DNA from: a virus
Length of the DNA: 25,198 nt
Virus record (IMG/VR): IMGVR_UViG_3300004806_000091
Location: 1-25,198 of that record
Strand: one strand, 5' to 3'
Made by a program: the position numbers and the translations under genes. Positions 1-7,482 of the stretch are shown one piece after another. The notes beneath the pieces were generated by a model. That model made no database searches. It saw nothing but the letters and a program-made list of their open reading frames with translations, and was not told the DNA's origin. Position 1 is the stretch's first letter. Each line of letters opens with the position of its first letter.

Positions 1-132
1 TTTGGATGGATCTTTTGGTCCAACACGTTCAGGTAACTTTTTTACACTTGGTGTTTTACTGGCAAACTCCTTAGCAACACCTGGTTCTTGTGAGAATAAA
101 TAACGGGCTTGAGCTTTTGATTTAAATGGCAT
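1..132 (-). CDS. Small basic phage protein, MPFKSKAQ-type (3' end outside window)
   Basis: Only the first 44 codons lie in the window; the reading frame is open to the left edge. The protein begins MPFKSKAQARYLFSQEP and continues with a Lys/Pro-rich segment containing VKKLPERV. This opening is typical of a widespread family of small (roughly 50-90 residue) phage proteins of unknown function that start MPFKSxAQ and then carry a short basic, Leu-Pro containing tail. It is the gene immediately downstream of the Cys-cluster gene in the leftward packaging operon; the stop of that gene and this ATG are four bases apart (TAATACCATG). Nothing in the sequence reveals its role. Confidence 0.75.
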   Translation of the reverse strand, partial: MPFKSKAQARYLFSQEPGVAKEFASKTPSVKKLPERVGPKDPSK

Positions 133-136
133 GGTA

Positions 137-730
137 TTATGTGGTTAAATTGTTAAGCCAGCAGTTCTGGGGTAGCATTGCTTTTGTTTCAGCAGTCATT
201 TGAAAAGCTGAATCTGGCAAATGAACCGCTGTCTTAATGTCAAACCCATTTATAACACAACCCATAACATCATCGTCAAGCGCAATTTTACGTAACTGCC
301 TTAATCTGACCAATACGGCATCGGTTGATTTCATACAAGGTACACAATCCTTACGCCATCCTTTGTTAAATGGACATGTAATGCATGTCTTAACTCTATC
401 TTCAGCTGTTTTTTGATCTACTAGGCTATAACCACCAGCTGGCATGTTTCTTAACATTATTGCTCCCCATGCATTAACATGCTTATACATGTTTTGATTC
501 TTTGTCATAGCTGCTTGTTCACGTGGCTCTGTTTGGCAGAATGTTGGCCAATTTGAACAAATAAAGTTATCAATATCACGTTCAGGATCACCAACTGGTA
601 TGCCATTTTGTGTACGCCAGTCACCAAGTGCTTTTACTAACAAATCAAAAGTACCAGCACGTAATGTAACTAGATCATTAACAACATAATGATACCCATT
701 TGGTGGAATTATTCCTGCGTTAGCTTTCAT
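137..730 (-). CDS. Cys-cluster phage protein of unknown function
   Basis: A 197-residue protein directly downstream of the large terminase; the terminase stop and this ATG are two bases apart (TAACCATG), so the two are surely co-transcribed. The visible hallmark is a Cys cluster in the middle: CITC at about 116-119 followed by PF, then CVPC at about 127-130, and a further Cys near 157. Four or five cysteines in CxxC pairs suggest a bound metal, zinc or possibly an iron-sulphur cluster; this is inference. The rest is mixed alpha/beta with no recognisable motif, signal peptide or membrane segment. The position next to terL suggests a packaging or head-assembly accessory role, but the function is unknown. 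Confidence 0.75.
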   Translation of the reverse strand: MKANAGIIPPNGYHYVVNDLVTLRAGTFDLLVKALGDWRTQNGIPVGDPERDIDNFICSNWPTFCQTEPREQAAMTKNQNMYKHVNAWGAIMLRNMPAGGYSLVDQKTAEDRVKTCITCPFNKGWRKDCVPCMKSTDAVLVRLRQLRKIALDDDVMGCVINGFDIKTAVHLPDSAFQMTAETKAMLPQNCWLNNLTT

Positions 731-732
731 GG

Positions 733-2721
733 TTAATCTTTATTGATATTGAGACCTTGAGGCAACTCATTGTTAAATCCTAAATTAATTGGTGTACCGA
801 ACTTTACGCTAAAGCTATCTGCATAGTCAGCAATTGTACCTTCGTCTTCTAGTGGTTGTGTGTCTGGTGATTGTGGCTTGATGGCCATTGAGATACGTGC
901 GCATTGTACGAGCATGGTAAATGCGTCAGCTCTATCTGGCGACTTGTTTCCTCGTGCCTTATACACATCCTTACTTTCCACTTGAAGTAACTTACCTTTG
1001 CCAGCAGGAGAACCACCACGTCTATCAACCAGTTCTTGTAAAGTATCCTGATCAACTCCTTTGCCGACTTTAAGGTATTCATACTCGAAAAATCTGCCTG
1101 TAGCATACCATATTTCTGACCTGATGCCATCATATAGTTGAAAAGGAGCTTTTGTGTCTTCTTCGCATATGAGTACATCAGTAGCTTTTTCAGCATAGTT
1201 GATACCCATAATTGAAACTGGATCAGCTGTACCACGTGGATTAACTACATTTTGTATCTTTGTTAACCATTGTCTACGTATAGCATCATGCACACCTTGA
1301 CCAATACCAGTGCGATCAATTGCAAAGTTGCTTGGCATAACACCAAGGTCTTTTAATCGATCCATAATTGAATCAGCTAGTTCCTGTGTATCACCACGAG
1401 GCAACACACCCACTGCATCAATTTGCACACGCATTGCTGGTGTGTCTAATTTGATTACTTCATCATTATATGTGCGATATGCTACAGCATGACCTACACG
1501 ACCTGTTGCCATGGTTGGTAAGTCACCAGTGAATGCAGGATCTACAGAAGCAATGGTAACACTACCACCATCAAAGATCCATTCACCATATGCACGATCA
1601 ACCCAATGCTTTTGTATTATGGCGGTTTTATTACCTCTTGGTGGAAACATGCCATATACTTCTGACCACATCATTGGATGATCAGGATCACCACTGTACT
1701 GCTTAAGCTTCATCTTGTACCCGTTGTGAGTAAAGAAACGTTTATGAATATCAGCCTTGTGGATCACGTTTTCTGACTTCATTGCATTCAAACGAACACA
1801 ATGCCAACCAGTATTGCCTTCCCATGTGTCTTGATCTGACATCATGGTTTGTATGTCATCCCATCCTTGTTCAGGAACACAGTTCTTGCCGTATTCACTA
1901 AACACATCTTTGGGATTTGCTGCCATTACAATCTTGGTATGCTCAATGTCACCCTCTTCCATTGAGGAATACAAGTTAGGTATTTCCTCAAATGCGTTAG
2001 TGGGTACTTCTTGCGCTTCATCGATGAGTAAACGTGAACGTGATGATGAACCAAAGAGAGGATGCTTGGGACGTGGTTTTATCTTAGCACCTTTGATGGC
2101 ACCACGTGCTTGATCACCACGTGCAATGGTAAGAATGAATATACCCATACCACCACGCTTGCCATTTTCTGTAGCGATGGACTCACTGTCGGCTTTCCCT
2201 GGCAACGGTATAACGGCATTCTGATACATACGCTGCATATCACCAAACAAGTTTTTCTTAACGTGTTCTTCTTTGGTCGACATCACACGTACCAGTGTCC
2301 AATCAGGATCCAGTATCCAATCTAGTAACATCCAAGCAGAAGCAGAGTAAGTTTTACCCATGGATGCTGCTCCAAGTATGTTAACAAGATGGTGATTCTT
2401 GATACCATGCCACACCATTTGTACTGATCGTGGTTCTGACGTAAATGTTTCAGGTCCCCATAGCAATGTAGCAGCTGATTCATAATCACGTCTCATTAAA
2501 AACATTTGTAGGTACGCAAATGCTACACTGTACAGATCTTTTTCTGTAGTGATCTGTATTTGTTTTTCACTTTTCTGCAATAACTCAACGAAGCTTTGGT
2601 CCTCTAGTATTAGAGCCACTGCGTCTGTCAAATCCTTGAAACGGTTTGAGTTGTGTGGGTCTTTCGCACGCTCCAAGATCTCGTTTATTGAACTTAAGTG
2701 TAGTTTTTCTTCCTTTGTCAT
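733..2721 (-). CDS. terL: Terminase large subunit (ATPase-nuclease)
   Basis: The packaging motor that translocates DNA into the prohead and cuts concatemers. The N-terminal ATPase has a Walker A motif GAASMGKT (residues 117-124), a Walker B with catalytic acid LLIDEA (231-236) and a coupling-type segment KIVMAANPK (263-271). The C-terminal RNase H-like nuclease shows three acidic stations: SVDPAF (Asp394), FAIDRTGIG (Asp469) and SPDRADAF (Asp596/Asp599), the expected DDD pattern. At 662 residues it is on the long side for TerL, with about 100 residues before Walker A. The ATG overlaps the stop of the upstream zinc-ribbon gene (TAATG), which implies translational coupling; a weak AAGG lies about 8 bases upstream. 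No break or missing catalytic residue is visible. Confidence 0.96.
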   Translation of the reverse strand: MTKEEKLHLSSINEILERAKDPHNSNRFKDLTDAVALILEDQSFVELLQKSEKQIQITTEKDLYSVAFAYLQMFLMRRDYESAATLLWGPETFTSEPRSVQMVWHGIKNHHLVNILGAASMGKTYSASAWMLLDWILDPDWTLVRVMSTKEEHVKKNLFGDMQRMYQNAVIPLPGKADSESIATENGKRGGMGIFILTIARGDQARGAIKGAKIKPRPKHPLFGSSSRSRLLIDEAQEVPTNAFEEIPNLYSSMEEGDIEHTKIVMAANPKDVFSEYGKNCVPEQGWDDIQTMMSDQDTWEGNTGWHCVRLNAMKSENVIHKADIHKRFFTHNGYKMKLKQYSGDPDHPMMWSEVYGMFPPRGNKTAIIQKHWVDRAYGEWIFDGGSVTIASVDPAFTGDLPTMATGRVGHAVAYRTYNDEVIKLDTPAMRVQIDAVGVLPRGDTQELADSIMDRLKDLGVMPSNFAIDRTGIGQGVHDAIRRQWLTKIQNVVNPRGTADPVSIMGINYAEKATDVLICEEDTKAPFQLYDGIRSEIWYATGRFFEYEYLKVGKGVDQDTLQELVDRRGGSPAGKGKLLQVESKDVYKARGNKSPDRADAFTMLVQCARISMAIKPQSPDTQPLEDEGTIADYADSFSVKFGTPINLGFNNELPQGLNINKD

Positions 2722-2957
2722 TATGTAACCTTATGAATGTTGGGCTTGCGTCCTCTGCTGCCTGCTTTCCATTCCTTAAAGCCAATTTTTTCCCTTGCCC
2801 TTTGCGTTTCAATCGCCTGACAAGCATCGCACCTTTGCGCATATAGGTTTCTAGCAGCTCCACACCTAACGCATTTGCCCTCAGCAAGGCGTTTATTTTG
2901 CCAAATACGCTGCCTAGATAATTTTTTAAGCTTTTCCACAGGTTTTTCATTCTCCAT
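2721..2957 (-). CDS. Small zinc-ribbon protein
   Basis: A 78-residue, highly basic protein. It carries two CxxC knuckles: CVRCG at about 29-33 and CDAC at about 43-46, separated by a short loop (AARNLYAQR), which makes a compact zinc ribbon. The C-terminal part is rich in Lys/Arg (KAGSRGRKPN). Small proteins with this pattern (basic helix, G-x-C-x2-C-G, about ten residues, C-x2-C, basic tail) are common in phage genomes and probably bind nucleic acid. It lies between the putative small terminase, which it overlaps by 11 bases, and TerL, which it overlaps as TAATG. It may be a packaging accessory factor; no catalytic function is visible. The ORF read in another frame over the same bases (2585-2950) has no family-like features and is taken as a shadow. 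Confidence 0.8.
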   Translation of the reverse strand: MENEKPVEKLKKLSRQRIWQNKRLAEGKCVRCGAARNLYAQRCDACQAIETQRAREKIGFKEWKAGSRGRKPNIHKVT

Positions 2958-3654
2958 CTGTACCTTTCTTATCAGTATTAATTTCTATTATGTTAGTGAC
3001 GTCTTTTTCTGTCTTCTTGTTTTGTATTGTGCTGATCATTATGTTTAATTTGGTCAATTGACTCAAATTTTCTGCTGTTGATTCAGCATTTAACATTTTT
3101 GCAGGTGTTAATAAGCCAATACTGTTAACATCTTTGGCCATTTGCATGAAACCTTTGCTGACTTCATTCATTAAAAACAGTTTTTTCTCCAAAAGTTTGT
3201 CACGCTTTGGTTTATTTTTGACATTTCCATGATCATCTTTGTCTAATTCATCATCTGGCACATCATCAGGGTCTTCTGGTAGCAAACTGATCTTTTGTGC
3301 AAGGCTAATGTATTGATTACTTAGATGCTGTGTAACTGTATCAACAGTATTAATAATACGTTCATCCAGTATTTTAACTTTGTTAAGTCTGCGTTCATTT
3401 TGTGCGGTAGTTAACAAGTTGTTACTATTGAGACGTAACTGTTCCCATCCATTTTCTTGTGCATGTTTTACCAAATGTGTCGGTTGTATGTGTAATTCAC
3501 GTGCAACATCCACAAGGCTTGGTTTCCTTGGGTCATTCATAAAAATACCAAATGCACGGCTGTACAGATCCTGACGTGACTCAGTTGGTCGCTTCTGATT
3601 CTTGACCATCTCCGTTGGAGTCTGTGTCGGTTCTGTTGTCTTTGTTTCGTCCAT
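2947..3654 (-). CDS. Putative terminase small subunit (HTH)
   Basis: About 235 residues from the ATG at 3654; a GTG at 3675 would add seven residues and an ATG at 3609 would remove fifteen. The N-terminal 25 residues are Thr/Lys/Pro-rich and disordered-looking. There follows a helix-turn-helix of the kind used by small terminases (PSLVDVARELHIQPTHLVKH), and then long Lys/Glu-rich helices likely to oligomerise. The segment DPDDVPDDELDKDD is strongly acidic. The position two genes upstream of terL in the same operon, plus the HTH, supports DNA recognition for packaging. The start overlaps the 3' end of the preceding gene by about 74 bases; both overlapping segments are low-complexity, which fits a tolerated overlap. 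Without a profile search the small-terminase assignment remains probable, not certain. Confidence 0.7.
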   Translation of the reverse strand: MDETKTTEPTQTPTEMVKNQKRPTESRQDLYSRAFGIFMNDPRKPSLVDVARELHIQPTHLVKHAQENGWEQLRLNSNNLLTTAQNERRLNKVKILDERIINTVDTVTQHLSNQYISLAQKISLLPEDPDDVPDDELDKDDHGNVKNKPKRDKLLEKKLFLMNEVSKGFMQMAKDVNSIGLLTPAKMLNAESTAENLSQLTKLNIMISTIQNKKTEKDVTNIIEINTDKKGTDGE

Positions 3655-4375
3655 TGTAGTAATCTTTGCTGTCACAGACAGCTTTTAAAGTTTGTAAAGC
3701 CCAGTCAAGCACATTATTATGTGATTGCTTAGCTACCCATTCAAATTGTTTCAATCTTTCACGTGACACTGTTAACTTGAGCGTCATTGGTTGACCAAAA
3801 TCTAAGTACTCAGCATACTTATCTTGCAAACGTTGAAAGTGGTAACGTGCATACACCTTGGTAACATTATGCTTTTTACATGCATCGATAATTGTTAAGC
3901 CTTTTTGTATGTCCTCATACACTGGTATTAGTAACCTACCATGTGTCTCACGCCATTTTTTAAGTTTCTTGTTTTTGATTACTGACGGCTTTTTTAGTTG
4001 CACACGTCTTTCAACATAACTGCGAACTGCTTTGTATTTTCTGCCGACACGATTTGTTTTTGGATCAATACCAAATTCTTTAAGTATCCTGCTTATGGTT
4101 TTTTTGGATGATTGTGATTTTGTTACAATTTCATTGATGCTCATTGAATGATTCATATAATCATCATACACATCATATGCATCCATGGAACAGTTACCAA
4201 ATGGTCTATTAATAACACTAACATCACGTTGCTTGAAACCATGTTTCTTGGCTACATGTCTTACAGTGTTGTATGGAACATTTACTTCATTTGCTATCTG
4301 TACCAATGACAGCTTTTGTCCCAATCGTGATACAATTTCATTTATTGTTATAGCATCATGTTTCATGTGACCCAT
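3581..4375 (-). CDS. Multi-HTH DNA-binding protein
   Basis: First gene of the leftward packaging operon, 264 residues. At least two helix-turn-helix units are readable: LSLVQIANEVNVPYNTVRHV at about 19-38 and SINEIVTKSQSSKKTISRIL at about 76-95. A third helical repeat around ITIIDACKKHNVTKVYARYHF is possible. The middle is very Lys/Arg-rich and the C-terminus ends in an acidic, Asn/Asp/Ser-rich tail. Repeated small HTHs suggest a site-specific DNA-binding protein, either a regulator or a packaging recognition factor. A strong sigma70-like promoter (4382-4409) sits so close that transcription could begin at or next to this ATG; an in-frame ATG three codons later (4366) is an alternative start. 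It could itself be the small terminase, with the next gene as an accessory. Confidence 0.72.
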   Translation of the reverse strand: MGHMKHDAITINEIVSRLGQKLSLVQIANEVNVPYNTVRHVAKKHGFKQRDVSVINRPFGNCSMDAYDVYDDYMNHSMSINEIVTKSQSSKKTISRILKEFGIDPKTNRVGRKYKAVRSYVERRVQLKKPSVIKNKKLKKWRETHGRLLIPVYEDIQKGLTIIDACKKHNVTKVYARYHFQRLQDKYAEYLDFGQPMTLKLTVSRERLKQFEWVAKQSHNNVLDWALQTLKAVCDSKDYYNGRNKDNRTDTDSNGDGQESEATN

Positions 4376-4381
4376 GTGCCG

Positions 4382-4409
4382 ATTTTAAAAAAATAAAAAA
4401 GCTTGTCAA
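4382..4409 (-). promoter_or_regulatory. Sigma70-like promoter for the packaging operon
   Basis: Read on the minus strand, TTGACA (4404-4409), a 16-base spacer made almost only of T and A, then TAAAAT (4382-4387). This is a perfect -35 and a 5/6 match at -10. Transcription would be expected to start about seven bases downstream, near 4375, which is the first base of the ORF. The operon mRNA may therefore be leaderless or nearly so. Confidence 0.72.
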
Positions 4410-4472
4410 GCATATTATTTAATTATCAATGCAATTAATGTTTTGCAAATGATACCAACCAAGAAATAGGGT

Positions 4473-4829
4473 ATGAGCGTTATGTATAATGCTCACTATA
4501 TTGAATCAATCAATAATGCACTCAATTTGCTCGAACGACATGCAAGCAAAATCATCAGGGATGATGAAGCAACAAAGAAAAAAATTAACTACGTTGAATT
4601 TAGGGACGCAGTTAACAAAGCCAAGGAACAAGGCTTAATAAAGGTAACACAAGTGAGGCCTGGTCAAAAGGTCAGGGTGCCACGTGCCGAGTTCAAACTA
4701 TGTCACGATTTGTGGGAGAAGAACCTCTCACGTGACGAAATAGCACGCATCACGGGCTTTACTAAAAGCACCGTGGCGTCTCGTGTCAGCAGATATAAAA
4801 AGTATCTGCGTACTCTTAGTTATCAATAA
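4473..4829 (+). CDS. HTH DNA-binding protein
   Basis: A 118-residue basic protein transcribed divergently from the packaging operon. The N-terminal half looks like a winged-helix-like or helical domain (KKINYVEFRDAVNKAKEQG followed by a short beta-like segment IKVTQVRPGQKVRVPRAEF). The C-terminal half has a clear helix-turn-helix (LSRDEIARITGFTKSTVASR) followed by a basic helix. The divergent arrangement with 97 bases of AT-rich spacer suggests it regulates itself and the operon to its left; that is inference. AGGG lies just upstream of the ATG. An in-frame ATG three codons later is possible. Its last codons overlap the end of the convergent His-rich gene by seven bases. Confidence 0.75.
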   Translation: MSVMYNAHYIESINNALNLLERHASKIIRDDEATKKKINYVEFRDAVNKAKEQGLIKVTQVRPGQKVRVPRAEFKLCHDLWEKNLSRDEIARITGFTKSTVASRVSRYKKYLRTLSYQ

Positions 4830-5062
4830 TGATAACCGTAACCATCAGCATGCTTGTGTGATGCTGTGTGCGTGTGGTCCATCTTACCCATGCGCACATG
4901 TTTTAGTGCTGGGTTAGCTTTCTTGGCTGCAGGGGATGCGTGACGGGTTGCACTAGCAAGGATTGCCTGTGCACGGTGCATTGGGATGCCTTGACGATGG
5001 GCAATGCCTTCAGCTGCTGCGTGGAACCCTGGGTGACTGTGATGCATGTGTGCGTGTTTCAT
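4823..5062 (-). CDS. His-rich small phage protein (HPGF...ASPAAKKANP family)
   Basis: 79 residues from the ATG at 5062; longer (5104) and shorter (5047) starts exist. The core HPGFHAAAEGIAHRQGIP, then AILASATRHASPAAKKANP, is the signature of a very widespread small phage protein whose function is not known. What is odd here is composition: 15 of 79 residues are His, placed where relatives usually have Lys or Arg, together with an HTHTASHKH tail. This could bind metal ions or act as a pH-dependent nucleic-acid binder; both are inference. It is a single leftward gene between two rightward genes, with no visible promoter. Confidence 0.75.
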   Translation of the reverse strand: MKHAHMHHSHPGFHAAAEGIAHRQGIPMHRAQAILASATRHASPAAKKANPALKHVRMGKMDHTHTASHKHADGYGYHY

Positions 5063-5144
5063 ATATAATACGTGTGCCAATAATACCCAAGACATTTGCC
5101 ACATGGCAACATGGTTTTTTATTAGTCATGCCTAATAATAGTTA

Positions 5145-5172
5145 TTGACATACTTATAATTTAGTCTAGTAT
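5145..5172 (+). promoter_or_regulatory. Sigma70-like promoter for the SprT-like gene
   Basis: TTGACA (5145-5150), a 16-base spacer, then TAGTAT (5167-5172), with the start codon at 5184. A perfect TATAAT (5155-5160) lies inside the spacer, so either hexamer could serve as the -10. The leader would be very short in the first case (about 5 bases). Confidence 0.5.
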
Positions 5173-5183
5173 GGTAATCTCTT

Positions 5184-5630
5184 ATGAAACTAGTCAATAC
5201 AACATCTATCAACGATGCTTTGCTGCATCAGATCATACGTTACTGCCAACCATCAGGTGTCTACCTGAAAGACATCAAGCAGTTTAAATTCAAAACCACC
5301 AAACGCTACCATCATGGTGCTTATTACCACAATAAACGCATTGTGATCCATGTGCCCAAGCCCTTCACGTACACCAAGCCTCATGTGCGTCTACAACGCA
5401 GGGGCTACCTTGAATCAACCCACTACACATGGCTTGAGGAACTGATTTACGTTGTCGCCCATGAAATGCGCCACATGTGGCAGCATAACAACGACTGGAA
5501 ATTACCACGTATCATTAAGCGTATCAGAAAGCACACCATGGGTACACGTGCCAAACTTACCGAGGTTGATGCATGTGTCTATGGTATACAAAAAGCACGT
5601 GCTTGGCGCAAAGTAACAAGCCCTGTGTGA
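5184..5630 (+). CDS. SprT-like zinc metallopeptidase-fold protein
   Basis: A 148-residue protein with a gluzincin-type active site: YVVAHEMRHMWQH, where HEMRH (residues 93-97) is an HExxH motif. A downstream acidic segment LTEVDACVYG (Glu127/Asp129) could supply the third zinc ligand. Before the motif is a beta-rich region (KRIVIHVPKPF) as in SprT/minigluzincin folds. Such single-domain metalloproteins are common in phages; they may cleave proteins or be structural zinc proteins, and the substrate is not known. It is a stand-alone gene with its own promoter and a TCTTATG start context. No signal peptide is seen, so action in the cytoplasm is expected. Confidence 0.82.
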   Translation: MKLVNTTSINDALLHQIIRYCQPSGVYLKDIKQFKFKTTKRYHHGAYYHNKRIVIHVPKPFTYTKPHVRLQRRGYLESTHYTWLEELIYVVAHEMRHMWQHNNDWKLPRIIKRIRKHTMGTRAKLTEVDACVYGIQKARAWRKVTSPV

Positions 5631-6094
5631 TTTTCCATCATCACATGATACATTTGCCACAATAGCACGCAATACACTGCGCCATAACCATGGTTAGCAG
5701 TGCATACATTGCTTATTATATTTGCCATTGTTACCCTGACACGTAATTAACAACAAATAAAATAAACACATGTACCATTTTACGATACACACGATAATGG
5801 TACACAATATGTATCATATGGGATACACTGGGTACAGGCATGGGGCGGTGTGGCAGGGGGTGGGGGCTACCATGGTATACCCATGTGCCAGATAATCGAT
5901 TATGAGGCCATCCCTGTGCCCCAAATGGGGCATGCTACCAAGGTGTTTATCAAGCTATGTTAATTGTTGGGTTTAGTTCTGTTGCAGGTTCTCCCTGCAC
6001 ACTATTCCTTGGTACCATGTACAATATGATTAATGAACACAGATACCTGTACAGGATGCTGTACATGTGTCAAGCATCATATTGTGGTGGGGGG

Positions 6095-6118
6095 ATGAGT
6101 CATTGAGTCAATGAGTCA
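6095..6118 (+). repeat. Three tandem 8-bp WTGAGTCA repeats
   Basis: Copies atgagtca, ttgagtca, atgagtca follow each other without spacing. They are iteron-like and lie just left of two short perfect inverted repeats. Confidence 0.75.
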
Positions 6119-6221
6119 TGTGTATCATGTGGCATGTGTCATGCCGTAACGCTATGCGTTATAACATGACTACGTCATGCCTAATAATTGATACAAAAGT
6201 TACGTTTGAATAGAGAGTATA

Positions 6222-6277
6222 GGGGTGGGGTGGTGGCCTGTGGGGGTCGGGTGGTGGCATAGGGGCAGGGGGTGGGT
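6222..6277 (+). other. G-rich block with quadruplex potential
   Basis: Seven runs of three or more G occur in 56 bases on the plus strand, separated mostly by one to five bases (one gap of about ten, interrupted by GG pairs), with almost no C. This stands out in an AT-rich genome and is compatible with G-quadruplex formation on the plus strand. A smaller similar block lies at 5842-5868. Confidence 0.6.
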
Positions 6278-6389
6278 CACAGCGTAGGCACTGCAAGCAG
6301 TGCAACGCAGTGAAGCATGCTTCAACGGCAGTTGATTCAATGGTTCAATGATTCATTTGCTTTGCTTTGGTTCGCTTGATTCATGGCAC

Positions 6390-6418
6390 AAAAAAACCCA
6401 CTCAGTTAAGAGTGGGTT
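6390..6418 (-). terminator. Rho-independent terminator
   Basis: On the minus strand a perfect 9-bp stem AACCCACTC / GAGTGGGTT with a 6-base loop is followed by a run of seven T. It directly follows the 29-residue membrane peptide ORF (stop at 6437), which is the only minus-strand candidate it could serve. Confidence 0.85.
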
Positions 6419-6436
6419 CAGTGTGTGTAGTGTTAC

Positions 6437-6526
6437 TTAGCAACCATAGTACAGTATGTAAGCAAACGCGAAACAGACTGCTAAGAATAGAAATAGATCA
6501 AACAATACTTTAGATAGTTTTTTCAT
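6437..6526 (-). CDS. 29-residue membrane peptide
   Basis: A short ORF reading MKKLSKVLFDLFLFLAVCFA and ending FAYILYYGC before a TAA stop. It has two or three N-terminal lysines and then one continuous hydrophobic helix with aromatic residues at the end, so a single-pass inner-membrane peptide is likely. AGG lies four bases before the ATG and the start context is TCTTATG, as for several other genes here. A strong terminator begins 19 bases after the stop, which makes a one-gene transcription unit and is the main argument that it is real. A TATAAT-like box lies upstream on the minus strand, without a good -35. Function is unknown; small toxins, superinfection-exclusion peptides and lysis regulators have this form. 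Confidence 0.6.
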   Translation of the reverse strand: MKKLSKVLFDLFLFLAVCFAFAYILYYGC

Positions 6527-6666
6527 AAGACCTATAAGCTAGTACCTTACTTGTTACCATGCAAGCTTATTTTATTATAAATAAATAATGTTGCATGATG
6601 TGGTCACATATTATCTACTAGCCATGTTACAAGGTGCAATGATGCACCAAGTAACATTCTTATGTT

Positions 6667-7056
6667 ATGGATCAAAAATACTATGGTTGGAACAATAGGC
6701 AGACAAGTATAGTTAACTTGTGGCTGAGTGATGAAGAAATGTATCGTACAATACAGACTCTTGTTGAGTCTGCTTTGTTATCTGATTATCCTAAATACAC
6801 TCTTGCAAAAAGCTTGCAAGCTTATGTTGAAACGAGGGTTGATAAAGGTCATTCATTTCAAGACGGGTTTGTGACAGACCTTATATACGCATCAGTTGCC
6901 ATGATTGATTGGCAGGAACTTGCTTTAGCTTATATTGATGACGCTAGACGTGAGAAAGCTAAACAAGCTAAACAAGTATTCTCAGTTGGTGCAGGTTCTT
7001 ACTCTGCATCGTCTGAAGCAGTATACAACTATGGAATCGACCCTGACGACCTATGA
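6667..7056 (+). CDS. Phage hypothetical protein with YxGWNNRQT...VNLWLS motif
   Basis: A 129-residue acidic protein. The N-terminus KYYGWNNRQTSIVNLWLSDE is the signature of a widespread phage and plasmid family (GW-N-x2-T-x3-NLWL) of unknown function; I believe this corresponds to a DUF, but the number is not certain. The body is helical (TLAKSLQAYVETRV, LIYASVAMIDWQELA) and the C-terminus is Ser/Ala/Tyr-rich and acidic. It heads a two-gene unit: its stop overlaps the next start as ATGA. A competing ATG five bases upstream (6662) is in another frame and leads only to a short peptide. Confidence 0.8.
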   Translation: MDQKYYGWNNRQTSIVNLWLSDEEMYRTIQTLVESALLSDYPKYTLAKSLQAYVETRVDKGHSFQDGFVTDLIYASVAMIDWQELALAYIDDARREKAKQAKQVFSVGAGSYSASSEAVYNYGIDPDDL

Positions 7057-7235
7057 ACCCTGATTATCTAGACCAAATGCTTTGCTTTGAGTTAGGCACA
7101 CTCGACCAAGACCAAGTGATTCAGCTATTCCAAGGTCTCATTGATACGGGCGTTGTGTGGCAGTTGCAGGGTTTCTATGGTCGAACTGCTCGTGACCTGA
7201 TTAATGCAAGCTTATGTAGCTTGCCACAACGTTAG
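7053..7235 (+). CDS. Small phage protein, LFQxLIDTG...LQGxYGRxAxxLI family
   Basis: 60 residues. The core IQLFQGLIDTGVVWQLQGFY, then GRTARDLI, is a pattern shared by small proteins in many unrelated phages (a DUF7417-like family, from memory). No function is known. It is translationally coupled to the preceding gene through an ATGA overlap and followed 19 bases later by a strong terminator, so the two genes form one short operon. Confidence 0.82.
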   Translation: MNPDYLDQMLCFELGTLDQDQVIQLFQGLIDTGVVWQLQGFYGRTARDLINASLCSLPQR

Positions 7236-7254
7236 AATCAATAAGCCACATTGC

Positions 7255-7281
7255 AACCCTGCCTAACAAGCAGGGTTTTTT
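7255..7281 (+). terminator. Rho-independent terminator
   Basis: An 8-bp stem AACCCTGC / GCAGGGTT with a 7-base loop is followed by T residues to 7281. It ends the two-gene unit 6667-7235. Confidence 0.88.
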
Positions 7282-7482
7282 CATGCCCTCATGCTTCACT
7301 CTCGCGTGCACGCATGAGCCACAAATGAACAATGCCACACTACTTGTGACGGCAATGTGGCATGTTCTTATGAATGACAATATACAATGAATCAGGAAAC
7401 CATGTAACTGACTCAATGCAATGTTAGTGTGTGCCACATCATCATAGCAAGAACCAAATGAGAAAAACGGATTGAGATTGCA

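Larger units (their letters stand above)
5631..6389 (+). other. Non-coding region with iterons, inverted repeats and G-rich blocks
   Basis: No convincing gene on either strand in about 0.76 kb. It contains: a G-rich block at 5842-5868; TGCCCCA-AA-TGGGGCA (5917-5932); the palindrome CCTGTACAGG (6046-6055); three tandem 8-base WTGAGTCA copies (6095-6118); inverted repeats TAACGC-tat-GCGTTA (6147-6161) and CATGAC-tac-GTCATG (6165-6179); and a second G-rich block (6222-6277). The mixture of iteron-like repeats, palindromes and strand-asymmetric G runs resembles an origin or a regulatory hub. That is inference from pattern only. Confidence 0.5.

Noticed and set aside
849-1235. 128-residue minus-strand ORF inside terL
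   Set aside because: In another frame of the well-supported terminase nuclease domain, with no recognisable features; an overlap shadow.
2585-2950. 121-residue minus-strand ORF
   Set aside because: Lies across the 3' and 5' ends of the zinc-ribbon gene and the TerL start in another frame. It has no family features, while the overlapping frame shows a clear zinc ribbon and coupled junctions.
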